Below are positions 50,602 through 61,135 of a DNA stretch of 64,000 nucleotides, one piece after another. Within the stretch, counting starts at the first letter, position 1. Each line of letters begins with the position of its first letter. A program made the translations under genes and the position numbers. The DNA lies in the NCBI GenBank assembly GCA_964517265.1, contig CAZFBS010000003.1, positions 1 to 64,000 on the forward strand, written 5' to 3'. The notes below the pieces were generated by a model. It saw only the letters and a program-made list of their open reading frames with translations, was not told the origin of the DNA and did no database searches. This DNA comes from REEP01 sp964517265. GTDB taxonomy: Bacteria; Pseudomonadota; Alphaproteobacteria; Rhodospirillales; Defluviicoccaceae.

Positions 50602-50640
50602 ATGCCGTTCCCTGACCTTCGCTGACGACGGAGGACGATC

Positions 50641-51975
50641 GTGCCGTCGCAGTTTTCGCAGGGCGATGTCCCGCCGCACAGGTTTGCGGCGACGACCGTT
50701 GCCGGGCCGGTCGGCAAGATCCCGCCGCAGCCCTGGATGACGGCGCCTGAAACGGGCACGCTGATCGATGCGCTTGCTCGGGATGGCGCCGAAGTTCGTT
50801 TCATTGGTGGCTGCGTTCGCGACTCGCTGCTCAAGCGTCCGGTGCGGGATATCGATGTCGCGGTTCCGGTGCCGCCGGACAGGGTGATTGCGCTGCTGAA
50901 CCGTGCCGGGCTGAAGGCGATTCCGACGGGAATCGAGCACGGCACCGTCACCGCCGTTGTCGAGAAGGCAGTGTTCGAGATCACGACCTTGCGGGTCGAC
51001 ATTGAGTCGTACGGCCGGCGGGCCAAGGTCGCCTTTACCGACGACTGGAGGATGGATGCCGCCCGGAGGGATTTCACGATCAACGCCCTTTCCTGCACGC
51101 GCGAGGGCGACATCTACGACTACTTCAATGGGCTCGATGATCTTGGCCACGGCCGGGTGCGGTTCGTCGGCAATCCGGATGAGAGAATTCGGGAGGACCG
51201 GCTCCGGCTGCTTCGGTTTTTTCGCTTCTATGCGCACTACGGCCGCCCGCCGCCGGATCCGGAAGCTTTGGCCGCCTGCCGGGAGCACGCGCGCAGCTTG
51301 ACGCTGCTGTCCGGGGAGCGGGTGCGAATCGAGATCTTCCGCATGCTGATGGCGCCCGACCCGGCCGATGTCTTTCAGCTGATGCACGGCAACGGCGTGC
51401 TCGAGCACGTTCTTCCCGAGGACGGCCGCATCGATCGCCTGCGGATGTTGACCTGGCTCGACAGCCGCGCAATTCGCCATGAGTCGGTGGCGCCGGATCC
51501 GATTCGGCGGCTTGCCGCTCTTTTGCAGACGAACGCCTACGGCGCCGAAGCGATCGCCGATCGATTCAGGATGTCGAACGCGCAGCGTCGGCGGCTGGCG
51601 GCGATGGTCGCGCCGGGATATCCAATCAATCCCAGCCTCGAGCCGCACCGGATCCGCCGTGCCCTGCACCGGCTCGGTGCGGCGGCCGTTAGGGATCTGG
51701 CTTTGCTGAATTGGGCGGACGAACTGGCCGCCAAAGGGCGCCTGCCGCACGCCCGCACTGAAGGGTGGATTGCGCTCATCGACTTGGCGAGCGCGTGGTC
51801 GGACCCAAAGTTTCCGCTGCATGGGCGCGATGCTCTGGCGTGCGGGATCCAGCCTGGTCCTCGCGTCGGCGCGATCCTGAGCGCCGTGGAGGCGTGGTGG
51901 GAGGAGAATGACTATCGCCCCGATCGTGCCGGCTGTCTCGACAAGCTGCGCTGCTTGATCGATGCGCGAGGATAG
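50641..51975 (+). CDS. cca: CCA tRNA nucleotidyltransferase / poly(A) polymerase family
   Basis: 444 residues. RFIGGCVRDSLLKRPVRDIDVAVPV carries the class II nucleotidyltransferase motif with catalytic D-x-D. DDWRMDAARRDFTINALSC and DYFNGLDDLGHGRVRFVGNPDERIREDRLRLLRFFRFYAHYG complete the active and RNA-binding sites. It adds or repairs the 3' CCA of tRNA. GTG start 39 bases after the repeat array, so the array lies directly between DUF6111 and cca. Confidence 0.94.
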   Translation: MPSQFSQGDVPPHRFAATTVAGPVGKIPPQPWMTAPETGTLIDALARDGAEVRFIGGCVRDSLLKRPVRDIDVAVPVPPDRVIALLNRAGLKAIPTGIEHGTVTAVVEKAVFEITTLRVDIESYGRRAKVAFTDDWRMDAARRDFTINALSCTREGDIYDYFNGLDDLGHGRVRFVGNPDERIREDRLRLLRFFRFYAHYGRPPPDPEALAACREHARSLTLLSGERVRIEIFRMLMAPDPADVFQLMHGNGVLEHVLPEDGRIDRLRMLTWLDSRAIRHESVAPDPIRRLAALLQTNAYGAEAIADRFRMSNAQRRRLAAMVAPGYPINPSLEPHRIRRALHRLGAAAVRDLALLNWADELAAKGRLPHARTEGWIALIDLASAWSDPKFPLHGRDALACGIQPGPRVGAILSAVEAWWEENDYRPDRAGCLDKLRCLIDARG

Positions 51976-52023
51976 GGCAGCCAAACGTCGTTCGCCGGGC
52001 GCCGCAACCGGCGCCGCATCCGA

Positions 52024-52734
52024 TCAGGCGGCGCCCGGTGCGCGTCCGCAATCCAGCAGCGGGCCGAGTTGATCGATCCGCCGATTGATCCTGTTGACCC
52101 GGGCGCGCACGACCGGGCCCGGCCACACCGCCGAATATTCGCGGGGATTGGGCAGGATTGCCATCAGGCGGACGGCTTCGCTGCGGCTGAGCCGGCTCGC
52201 GGACTTGCCGAACAGGGCGCGGGATGCCGCTTCAACGCCATAGAGTCCCGGTCCCAGCTCGACCACGTTGAGGTAGACCTCGAGAATCCGCTGCTTGCTC
52301 CAAAGCAGCTCGATCTGAGGGGTGAGCCCGGCCTCGATGACCTTGCGAAGCGGATCACGGCCCGGCCAGAGCAGAATATTCTTCGCCGTTTGCATGGTGA
52401 TGGTGCTGGCACCGCGGGGGCGGCGGCCCGCAAAGTAGGCCTGAATCTGCTGCTTCATTGCCGGCATGTCGAAGCCGAAATGGCGACAGAACAGGTTGTC
52501 TTCCGATGCGATGGCGGCGCGTGCCACGTGCGGTGAGATCTGCTCCAGCGGCATCCAATGCTTGTTGATCGGCTCGCCCTCGATGAGGCGGATCACCATC
52601 AACGGGGTGAGAGGCGGATTGACGTAGCGATAGGCAAGGATGATGGCGCTCGGCGCCACCACAAGGATCAGCAGAATGCGCAAGAGCCGGGCGCGCAAGG
52701 ACCTGTGCAACGACCGGGTGCTCGGGGCCACCAT
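52024..52734 (-). CDS. mtgA: Monofunctional peptidoglycan glycosyltransferase MtgA
   Basis: 236 residues. One N-terminal membrane helix (LLRILLILVVAPSAIILAYRYV) and a GT51 domain: catalytic ASEDNLFCRHFGFD, GASTITMQTAKNILL, KQRILEVYLNVVELGPGLYGVEAASR. It polymerises lipid II into glycan strands and has no transpeptidase domain. ATG at 52734 lacks a clear ribosome-binding site; an in-frame GTG at 52764 would overlap the end of hemF. Confidence 0.92.
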   Translation of the reverse strand: MVAPSTRSLHRSLRARLLRILLILVVAPSAIILAYRYVNPPLTPLMVIRLIEGEPINKHWMPLEQISPHVARAAIASEDNLFCRHFGFDMPAMKQQIQAYFAGRRPRGASTITMQTAKNILLWPGRDPLRKVIEAGLTPQIELLWSKQRILEVYLNVVELGPGLYGVEAASRALFGKSASRLSRSEAVRLMAILPNPREYSAVWPGPVVRARVNRINRRIDQLGPLLDCGRAPGAA

Positions 52735-52754
52735 GCGCGGTCGCTCGCGCAGTC

Positions 52755-53597
52755 TCAGGGCCACGCGGCCTGCGGCGGGAGCGACATCAGAACCGCCTCC
52801 GGGTTGCCTCCGGTCATCAGGCCGAACCGGGTTCCGCGATCGTAGAGCAGATTGAATTCGACGTAACGACCCCGCTTGACAAGTTGTGCCCGGCGCTCCT
52901 CGTCGGTCCACGGGCGATGCATGTGCCGCCGGATGATCCGTGGGTAAATGTCGAGGAAAGCCCGCCCGATGTCGCGAACGAACCGGAAGTCGGCGTCCCA
53001 GTTGCCGCTGGCGAGATTGTCGAAGAAGATCCCCCCGATTCCTCGCGCTTCCTTCCGGTGGGGGATGAAAAAGTACTCATCGCACCACGCGCGAAACCGG
53101 GAATAATAGGTGGGATCATGAGCATCGCAGGCGGCGCGCAGGGCTGCATGGAAGCTGCCGGCGTCCTCGGTATCGACGAAGACGGGAGTCATGTCGGCGC
53201 CGCCGCCGAACCAGGATTGGGTGGTGACGATCATCCGCGTGTTCATGTGCGCGGCCGGAACCAGCGGCGATCGCGGATGTGCGACAACCGAAATCCCAGA
53301 TGCCCAGAAGCGCGGATCGTCCGCAGCGCCCGGGATCTGATGGCGGAACTGTTCGGAGAACTCCCCTTCCACGGTCGAGACGTTGACGCCCGCCTTCTCC
53401 AAAACGGTACCGCGCAGCAGCGCCATGGTGCCGCCGCCGCCGCCGTCCCGCTGCCACGGCCGACGCTCGAATTGCGAACCTTGGCCTCCTTGCGCAAAAT
53501 CCGCTTCGATCGCTTCCAAGGCTGCGATCAGAAGGTGCTGGAGTTCGCGGAACCAGGCGTCGGCCTGCATGGCGCCGGGGGACGCCGTCGCTGTCAT
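52755..53597 (-). CDS. hemF: Oxygen-dependent coproporphyrinogen III oxidase HemF
   Basis: 280 residues. Family segments GVNVSTVEGEF, NTRMIVTTQSWFGGGADMTPVF, FIPHRKEARGIGGIFFD, RGRYVEFNLLYDRGTRFGLMTGGNPEAVLMSLPP are all present. It oxidatively decarboxylates coproporphyrinogen III to protoporphyrinogen IX with oxygen. The start overlaps the trmL stop; the end lies just before mtgA. Confidence 0.96.
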   Translation of the reverse strand: MTATASPGAMQADAWFRELQHLLIAALEAIEADFAQGGQGSQFERRPWQRDGGGGGTMALLRGTVLEKAGVNVSTVEGEFSEQFRHQIPGAADDPRFWASGISVVAHPRSPLVPAAHMNTRMIVTTQSWFGGGADMTPVFVDTEDAGSFHAALRAACDAHDPTYYSRFRAWCDEYFFIPHRKEARGIGGIFFDNLASGNWDADFRFVRDIGRAFLDIYPRIIRRHMHRPWTDEERRAQLVKRGRYVEFNLLYDRGTRFGLMTGGNPEAVLMSLPPQAAWP

Positions 53598-54067
53598 CGC
53601 GCGGCCTGCGGAAAACAGCGGGTCTGGCGGAGCGCTTCACCGAGAACCATGGCTGCGGCAACTGCGACGTTGAGGGAGCGTGCCTGCGGCATCATCGGCA
53701 CGCGCACGCGGGCGTCTGCCGCAGCATGCACTGCATCCGGCACACCCGCCGACTCGCTCCCGACCACAAGCGCATCGCTCGGCTCAAACGCGAACGCGAC
53801 ATAAGGCAGACAGGCGCGGGTGGTCAGGAGAACAAGCCGCCCGGATCGGCCGCCGGACCCCCGCCCGGCCAAGAACGTTTGCCACGATCTGTGTCTGAAC
53901 AGGACAGCCTGTTCCAGATAATCGAGCCCGGCGCGGCGAAAGTGGCGATCGCTCAAAATGAAGCCGCAAGGCTCAACGAGGTCCACCGCCACCCCAAGGC
54001 AGACGGCGGTGCGCAACAGTGTTCCCGCGTTCTGGGGGATGTCTGGCTCGAACAGAACCAATCGCAT
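53594..54067 (-). CDS. trmL: tRNA (cytidine/uridine-34 2'-O)-methyltransferase TrmL
   Basis: 157 residues, a minimal SPOUT methyltransferase. MRLVLFEPDIPQNAGTLLRTAVCLG at the N-terminus, ALVVGSESAGVP (knot loop) and MMPQARSLNVAVAAAMVLGEALRQ at the C-terminus are the trefoil-knot motifs of TrmL, which methylates the wobble base of tRNA-Leu. ATG at 54067 follows GGAAAGG and matches the family start. Confidence 0.93.
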   Translation of the reverse strand: MRLVLFEPDIPQNAGTLLRTAVCLGVAVDLVEPCGFILSDRHFRRAGLDYLEQAVLFRHRSWQTFLAGRGSGGRSGRLVLLTTRACLPYVAFAFEPSDALVVGSESAGVPDAVHAAADARVRVPMMPQARSLNVAVAAAMVLGEALRQTRCFPQAAR

Positions 54068-54419
54068 GGGGGCCTTTCCGGCAGCCACGTTCGTATCGCG
54101 CGGCCAAGTCTGCCATGAGCCGTGCGAAGAAACAAACGGCCAGCGTCTCTAATCTTTGCAATACCGGCATTTCCTTATATATGGGCAGTCTAGGGTGATA
54201 CCCGCCGATCCGAACCGGTTGCAATACGGCGCGACGATCCCGCGGAAAAAGGGAACACCGTGTTGGTAATCGGGCCCGCCTCGGCCATTGATATCACACT
54301 TCCGAAACGGCTATTGTGGCCCGCTCCGGTCGCCTCGCCCACGGGACCCACCAGAACAAAGGGCGAGGTCCTAAAATGCCCATCCCCCAAATGCAGGGGG
54401 CAATAACGAGGTTGCGCTC
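54068..54419. other. Divergent intergenic region between trmL and petA
   Basis: 352 bases with no supported gene. An AT-rich patch (54150-54185, with TATATAT) is the most likely place for the petABC promoter, but no -35/-10 pair of good spacing is clear. Confidence 0.4.
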
Positions 54420-54974
54420 ATGGCAAATACGACCACGACTTCGCCTCAACACGATGGTGAGGGAAAAACCCGAAGAGATTTCCTAATGGTTGCGACAGCA
54501 ACGGTGGGTGTCGTCGGGGCGGCTTTGGCGGCATGGCCGTTCATTGACATGATGAACCCGGCCGCCGACACCCTGGCCCTGGCGACGACCGGCGTCGATC
54601 TCTCGCCAATCGAGGAGGGACAGCGGATAACGGTGGTGTGGCGCGGCAAGCCGGTGTTTATCGACCACCGGACGGCGGCGGATATCGAGACTGCGCGGAC
54701 GGTCTCCCTCGATGGGTTGATCGATCCGGAATCGGACGAAGACCGGGTGCAACGGCCGGAATGGCTGGTTGTCGTCGGGATCTGTACACATCTCGGCTGC
54801 ATTCCCTTGGGGCAAAGGGCTGGGGAGGCGCGCGGCGAGTTCGGTGGTTGGTTCTGCCCATGTCACGGTTCCCACTATGACACGGCAGGACGCATCCGCC
54901 GCGGGCCGGCACCCACCAATCTGGTTGTGCCGCCGTACGAGTTTGTCGACGACACGACCATTCGCATTGGCTGA
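54420..54974 (+). CDS. petA: Ubiquinol-cytochrome c reductase iron-sulfur (Rieske) subunit
   Basis: 184 residues. A twin-arginine-like N-terminus (KTRRDFLMVATATVGVVGAALAAWPF) forms the single membrane anchor. The Rieske cluster motifs are CTHLGC (122-127) and CPCHGS (146-151), with two Cys and two His ligands plus the extra disulfide cysteines. It takes electrons from ubiquinol and passes them to cytochrome c1. First gene of petABC, 13 bases before petB. Confidence 0.97.
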   Translation: MANTTTTSPQHDGEGKTRRDFLMVATATVGVVGAALAAWPFIDMMNPAADTLALATTGVDLSPIEEGQRITVVWRGKPVFIDHRTAADIETARTVSLDGLIDPESDEDRVQRPEWLVVVGICTHLGCIPLGQRAGEARGEFGGWFCPCHGSHYDTAGRIRRGPAPTNLVVPPYEFVDDTTIRIG

Positions 54975-54987
54975 AAGAACCAAAGTC

Positions 54988-56247
54988 ATGGAAGCGAAGA
55001 CCTGGAAGAGCCCGACCGTCAACTGGATCGACCAGCGCATGCCGGTATTCACGATGATGCGCGATCATCTGGTTGATTATCCATCGCCGAAGAATCTGAA
55101 CTACTGGTGGAACTTTGGGTCGTTGGCCGGCATTGTGCTGGTAATCATGATCGCTACCGGCATTTTTCTTGCGATGCAGTACACAGCGCACGTCGATCAC
55201 GCCTTCGAGAGCGTGGACCGTATCGTGCGCGACGTCAATTATGGCTGGCTCATGCGCTACCTGCACATGAACGGGGCCTCGGCGTTCTTTATCGTGGTCT
55301 ATATCCATATATTCCGCGGCCTGTACTACGGCTCGTACAAAGCGCCGCGCGAGTTGCTGTGGATTATCGGGGTCTTCATTTTGCTGGCGATGATGGCGAC
55401 CGCGTTTATGGGATATGTTCTTCCCTGGGGACAGATGAGCTTCTGGGGCGCCACCGTCATTACGAACCTGTTCTCCGCGATCCCCGTCGTCGGGGAAAGC
55501 ATCGTGATCTGGCTGTGGGGCGGCTTTGCGGTCGACAACCCGACCCTGAACCGGTTCTACGCGCTCCATTACCTGTTGCCGTTCGTGATCTTCGCGCTGG
55601 TATTCCTTCACCTGTGGGCGTTGCACACCAAGAAATCGAACAATCCGCTGGGGATCGACACCAAGGGACCACAAGACACAATTCCCTTCACGCCGTACTA
55701 TACGATCAAAGACATGTTTGGTCTCGGCGTGTTCCTGATCTTATTCATCGGATTCGTCTGCTTCGCGCCGGACTTCTTCGGAGAGCCGGACAACTATATC
55801 AAGGCAAATCCGTTGCAGACTCCTCCTCATATCGTGCCGGAGTGGTACTTCCTTCCGTATTACGCGATCTTGAGAGCGGTCACATTCGATATCTGGTTCC
55901 TCTCGGCGAAGCTGATCGGCGTGATCCTGATGTTCGGCTCCATTCTGGTGCTGCTGTTCCTGCCGTGGCTGGACCGCTCTCCGGTCCGCAGCGGACGGTT
56001 CCGTCCTGTGTTCCGTATTTTCTTCTGGATTTTCCTCGTCAACTGCTTCGTCCTCGGTGTTGTTGGCGCCAATCCGGCGGAAGGGATCTGGATTCCGATT
56101 GGGCAGGCCGCGACAGCCTATTACTTCGCTCATTTCCTCGTCATCCTGCCGTTGCTCGGACTCTTCGAGCGGCCGCGCGCCCTGCCCGCCAGCATTAGCG
56201 CTCCGGTGACGATGGGTAGAGGACCCGTACCGGAGGCCGCCGAATGA
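54988..56247 (+). CDS. petB: Cytochrome b of the bc1 complex
   Basis: 419 residues. Heme-ligating histidines are in RYLHMNGASAFFIVVYIHIFRGLYY and in YALHYLLPFVIFALVFLHLWALH. The PEWY motif (VPEWYFLPYYAILRA) marks the quinol-oxidation site. Eight membrane helices; the length matches bacterial cytochrome b without fusion to subunit IV. Start chosen at 54988, matching the family N-terminus (VNWIDQRMPVF). Confidence 0.97.
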   Translation: MEAKTWKSPTVNWIDQRMPVFTMMRDHLVDYPSPKNLNYWWNFGSLAGIVLVIMIATGIFLAMQYTAHVDHAFESVDRIVRDVNYGWLMRYLHMNGASAFFIVVYIHIFRGLYYGSYKAPRELLWIIGVFILLAMMATAFMGYVLPWGQMSFWGATVITNLFSAIPVVGESIVIWLWGGFAVDNPTLNRFYALHYLLPFVIFALVFLHLWALHTKKSNNPLGIDTKGPQDTIPFTPYYTIKDMFGLGVFLILFIGFVCFAPDFFGEPDNYIKANPLQTPPHIVPEWYFLPYYAILRAVTFDIWFLSAKLIGVILMFGSILVLLFLPWLDRSPVRSGRFRPVFRIFFWIFLVNCFVLGVVGANPAEGIWIPIGQAATAYYFAHFLVILPLLGLFERPRALPASISAPVTMGRGPVPEAAE

Positions 56248-57005
56248 TCAAGAAGCTGATCGTCACAACCCTGACCGCATTCGTCGCCCTCGCCGGCACG
56301 GCGAATGCGGTGGAAGAAATCGAAGTTCCCGAACAGCAGTGGGGATTTGAAGGGTTCTTTGGAACGTTTGACCGGCCTAGCCTGCAGCGTGGCTATCAGG
56401 TCTACGCCCAGGCCTGCCGCAGCTGCCACTCGCTCAACTTCGTCGCGTTTCGTCACCTTCAGGATACCGGGCTGAGCCCGGAACAGATTGAAGCGATCGC
56501 GGCGGAATACGAGGTGGAAGACGGGCCGGACGAGTTCGGGGATATGTTCATGCGTCCGGCGCGGGCGGCCGATCATATCCCGCCGCCGTTCCCCAACGAA
56601 ATGGCGGCGCGGGCCGCCAACGCTGGTGCGCTTCCGCCCGATCTCTCTTTGATCGTACGCGCGCGTCCGGGTGGACCCGACTACCTCTATTCTCTCCTCA
56701 CCGGTTATGTCGAGGAGCCGCCGGAGGACGTCGAATTGGGTCCGGGGATGTACTACAACGCTTATTTTCCCGGTCACCAGATCGCGATGCCGCCGCCGCT
56801 GATGGAAGGTATTGTCGAATACGCCGACGGAACGGAGGGGACGCTTGAGCAGTACGCGCGAGATGTCACGACGTTTCTGTCGTGGGCGTCCTACCCCGAA
56901 CTTGAAGATCGCAAGCGGCTGGGCGTCAAAGTAATCCTGTTTCTGATCGGATTTACAGCGCTGCTGTTCGCTTTGAAGAAGAAGATCTGGTCGGACGTCC
57001 ACTGA
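56244..57005 (+). CDS. petC: Cytochrome c1 of the bc1 complex
   Basis: 253 residues. Sec signal peptide (MIKKLIVTTLTAFVALAGTANA), heme-binding CRSCH (58-62), NEMAARAANAGALPPDLSLI, axial methionine region HQIAMPPPL, and a C-terminal membrane anchor (VKVILFLIGFTALLFALKKKIW). It overlaps petB by ATGA and closes the operon, followed by a clear terminator. Confidence 0.97.
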   Translation: MIKKLIVTTLTAFVALAGTANAVEEIEVPEQQWGFEGFFGTFDRPSLQRGYQVYAQACRSCHSLNFVAFRHLQDTGLSPEQIEAIAAEYEVEDGPDEFGDMFMRPARAADHIPPPFPNEMAARAANAGALPPDLSLIVRARPGGPDYLYSLLTGYVEEPPEDVELGPGMYYNAYFPGHQIAMPPPLMEGIVEYADGTEGTLEQYARDVTTFLSWASYPELEDRKRLGVKVILFLIGFTALLFALKKKIWSDVH

Positions 57006-57104
57006 GGCCGGCGGCGGACACAGGCTCACGTGTCCGCCCCGCTGGCATTTCCGCCGGAAGGTCGTTCGCGACGGGTTCTTGAAAGCAGCCGGTGGATTGG
57101 CAAG

Positions 57105-57133
57105 AAAGCCCCGTCATGCGGCGGGGCTTTTGT
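57105..57133. terminator. Rho-independent terminator of petABC
   Basis: AAAGCCCCG (57105-57113), eight-base loop, CGGGGCTTT (57122-57130), followed by T. The reverse strand also ends in TTTCTTG, so it may serve the convergent cytochrome c gene too. Confidence 0.85.
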
Positions 57134-57255
57134 CGATGAGCAATCAGGGTTTGCTGCGGCGCCACCGCGGGAGCACGGGACTGTCTCCTCCAATGGATGC
57201 CGGGGGGAGGCGTGCCGCCCCCCTCTATCTGCCCGAGTGCGGGTTTCGGATGCCG

Positions 57256-57651
57256 TCAGTTGTTCTTGGCGCCCTGCTTGACCCAGTCGGCGATGATCTT
57301 CTGCTGGGCCTGTAGCAATGGGCGTTGGTTGTGTGGCATCTGCAATTCGCGAGAAGCGCGACCCTCGATCAACACGTTAAGATTGCTGGTGAAGGCATTT
57401 CCCGGCACGACGATCGGCCCGTACTTGGTGCCCTTCATCAGACCCTCGTAGCTCGTCAGATCCAACCCGCTTTGCTTATAGCCGGTGCCTCCAGGCGCAT
57501 GGCACGAGGTACATCTGCTATCGAGAATCGGTTTGACATCAAGCGCAAAGCTGACCTCTTCGGCTGCAGCCGGTGCGCCGGCGAGCCCTGCGACTGCCCC
57601 TGTTAGGGCACACACGGCGTATAGCGAAATTCCGCGCATGATGCGGTTCAT
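57256..57651 (-). CDS. Small periplasmic c-type cytochrome
   Basis: 131 residues. Signal peptide (MNRIMRGISLYAVCALTGAVAGLAGAPAAA), then VKPILDSRCTSCHAPGG with CxxCH at 47-51 and a distal LQMPHNQRPL that may hold the axial methionine. The VxPIL-xxxCxxCH pattern with a following SGLDLTSYEGLMKG is that of the planctomycete-type cytochrome c (PSCyt1) domain. It would carry electrons in the periplasm near the bc1 complex; partner unknown. Confidence 0.85.
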   Translation of the reverse strand: MNRIMRGISLYAVCALTGAVAGLAGAPAAAEEVSFALDVKPILDSRCTSCHAPGGTGYKQSGLDLTSYEGLMKGTKYGPIVVPGNAFTSNLNVLIEGRASRELQMPHNQRPLLQAQQKIIADWVKQGAKNN

Positions 57652-57834
57652 ACTGCCTATCCCCCGAGATGAATTCTGCGACCGCTTGCCCGGTCACCCG
57701 GCACCGATACTAGCACCGCCCGTTTTATTTCCCAACCCCGAAGCGTGAATTGACCCCCCTCGCCGGGTCCCAATGCCGCGCGTTGGCGCCGCGCGTTGAT
57801 GCATCGGTGCAAATCAAGCGGGGTGGCCCCAACA

Positions 57835-59328
<1,494 letters not shown>

Positions 59329-59485
59329 GCTGTGCCTTTATGCTGATCGACGTGGCGGGCTCGATGCCGAGCCGCCTCGGCTACGGCGTGCACCTTCGGC
59401 GGCGCAATCGCCGTCGTCAAGTCTCTCATCCTGTTGGAGATTGCGCTGTATTCATGAATGTCCACTGGCGGAGGGCCGGGGTCTA

Positions 59486-60349
59486 ATGAAGCCGCGTGCC
59501 TCGACATCTCCGGCGAGCGATCCCCGCGGAAAACGCCGCCGCGGGCACCCTTTGCTCGGACTGCTCATCGGGCACCGGGGTGTCGCAGCGCATGCGCCGG
59601 AAAATACCCTGGCTTCGCTTCGCAAGGCGGCCGAGATGGGGCTTCGCTGGGTCGAGTTCGATGTACGGCTGAGCCGCGACGGGCACGGGGTTCTGTTCCA
59701 CGACGAGCATCTCTCGCGGACCACGAACGGCTGCGGCCGGCTTGGCGATCACGATCTTGCCGCCTTGAAGACGCTGGACGCCGGATCCTCGTTTGCCCCC
59801 GCCTTCCGCGGCGAGCCGATCTCGACACTGACGGAGGCGATTGCCGTACTCCAGACGCTCGACCTCGGCGCCAACGTGGAACTGAAGCCGGACGACGGGC
59901 GGGAGCGGGAGACGGCGCGGACTGTCGCTCAAACGTTGAATGACGTGTGGCCAAGCGCTCTGCCGCCGCCGGTGATCTCCAGTTTCAATGTGCGTGCTCT
60001 GGGCGAATCGGCGGCTGCCGCGCCGCAATGGGAACATGCCCTGCTGGTCAAGACCATTCCCGACGATTGGCACCGGCGGATGACCGCAGTCGGCGCGAGC
60101 GCTCTCCACTGCAATGCCCGATGGCTTGATCGCGAACGTGCTGCCGAGGTCCGCGCCGCCGGGGTGCCGCTGCGATGTTACACGGTGAACAGCGCCGGCG
60201 CAGCGCGCAGGCTGTTCGGCTGGGGAGTGAATGCTGTCTTCACGGATGCCCCGGAGCGTCTTTCGCTTGCCGGGTGGCGTGCGTGGATTGCGCGTGTTGG
60301 GCGTTCGGCGAGCAAACCGGGCAAAGAAAGGGTTAAACGAAGACAATGA
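59486..60349 (+). CDS. Glycerophosphodiester phosphodiesterase
   Basis: 287 residues. IGHRGVAAHAPENTLASLRKAAEMGLRWVEFDVRLSRDGHGVLFHDEHLSRTTNGCG contains the GDPD metal and catalytic residues (HRG, ENT, E-x-D, HD). VELKPDD and the C-terminal VRAAGVPLRCYTVNSAGAARRLFGWGVNAVFTDAPERL complete the barrel. It cleaves glycerophosphodiesters to glycerol-3-phosphate and alcohol (UgpQ-like, cytoplasmic). GGAGGG precedes the ATG. Confidence 0.92.
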   Translation: MKPRASTSPASDPRGKRRRGHPLLGLLIGHRGVAAHAPENTLASLRKAAEMGLRWVEFDVRLSRDGHGVLFHDEHLSRTTNGCGRLGDHDLAALKTLDAGSSFAPAFRGEPISTLTEAIAVLQTLDLGANVELKPDDGRERETARTVAQTLNDVWPSALPPPVISSFNVRALGESAAAAPQWEHALLVKTIPDDWHRRMTAVGASALHCNARWLDRERAAEVRAAGVPLRCYTVNSAGAARRLFGWGVNAVFTDAPERLSLAGWRAWIARVGRSASKPGKERVKRRQ

Positions 60350-60418
60350 CGACGTGGAGAACGAGTGCCACTATGCGCTCGGACCATCCGATCGGCCGGA
60401 TGACGAGAGGGGCAACGA

Positions 60419-60449
60419 GACCCTCGGCGCTGTCAGGGTCATTCTTTTT
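60419..60449 (+). terminator. Probable terminator after the phosphodiesterase gene
   Basis: GACCCT (60419-60424), ten-base loop, AGGGTC (60435-60440), then ATTCTTTTT. Confidence 0.5.
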
Positions 60450-60487
60450 CCGGCGACGGTGCATTTCAGCAGAAAAGGGACGTGGGT

Positions 60488-60928
60488 ATGAGGAGAATGT
60501 TGAAAGCGGGAACCACCGCCCTGGGTCTTGTCGTGTCGGTGACGGTTGTGGGCGCAGCCGAGCCGGTTACCCTCGAAGTTCGCAAGACGGACCCGTTCGG
60601 CGAACATCTTGTCGGAAAAGAGCAACTCTCCGTCTACATGTTTACCGGTGATCGGGAGAACGAGAGCACTTGCTACGACGCCTGTGCATTGGCATGGCCG
60701 CCGTTGCTGACCGAGGCCGAGCCTGTGGCGGGGGAAGGTCTGGATTCGGCCAAACTGGGGACGACCGAGCGCAAGGACGGCAGCATGCAGGTCACCTACA
60801 ACGGCGCGCCTCTCTATTACTTCATCCAGGACGGCGCACCTGGAGATACGGTCGGGCAAAGCAGTCAAGGTTTCGGCGGCGAGTGGTACTTGCTCAAGCC
60901 CGATGGCGAGAAAATTGAAGGGGAGTAG
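60488..60928 (+). CDS. Secreted COG4315-type (lipoprotein-repeat) protein
   Basis: 146 residues. Signal peptide (MRRMLKAGTTALGLVVSVTVVGAAEP) without a lipobox cysteine, then two copies of the Lipoprotein_15 repeat. The first is VRKTDPFGEHLVGKEQLSVYMFTGDRENESTCYDACALAWPPLL; the second is MQVTYNGAPLYYFIQDGAPGDTVGQSSQGFGGEWYLLKPDG. Members are periplasmic or surface proteins of unknown function. The ATG at 60488 follows AAAGGGA. Confidence 0.82.
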   Translation: MRRMLKAGTTALGLVVSVTVVGAAEPVTLEVRKTDPFGEHLVGKEQLSVYMFTGDRENESTCYDACALAWPPLLTEAEPVAGEGLDSAKLGTTERKDGSMQVTYNGAPLYYFIQDGAPGDTVGQSSQGFGGEWYLLKPDGEKIEGE

Positions 60929-61135
60929 CACCCCGGCGGATCTCGATCGTCGGCACCGGGGGCCCCTCAGTCCGGGCGTTTAAGGTCTTTGCCGAGAGGG
61001 CGGACGCAAGGCGCTCCGCTGCAGGACCCTTAAGGTCCCTTCAAGGCCCTTGGCGATCTTCCCCGGAGGTCGTTGCCAGAGAACAGGGCCATTCGAGGCT
61101 TTTCATGACTGCCGTCTTTGAAGGAGTGCAGAACA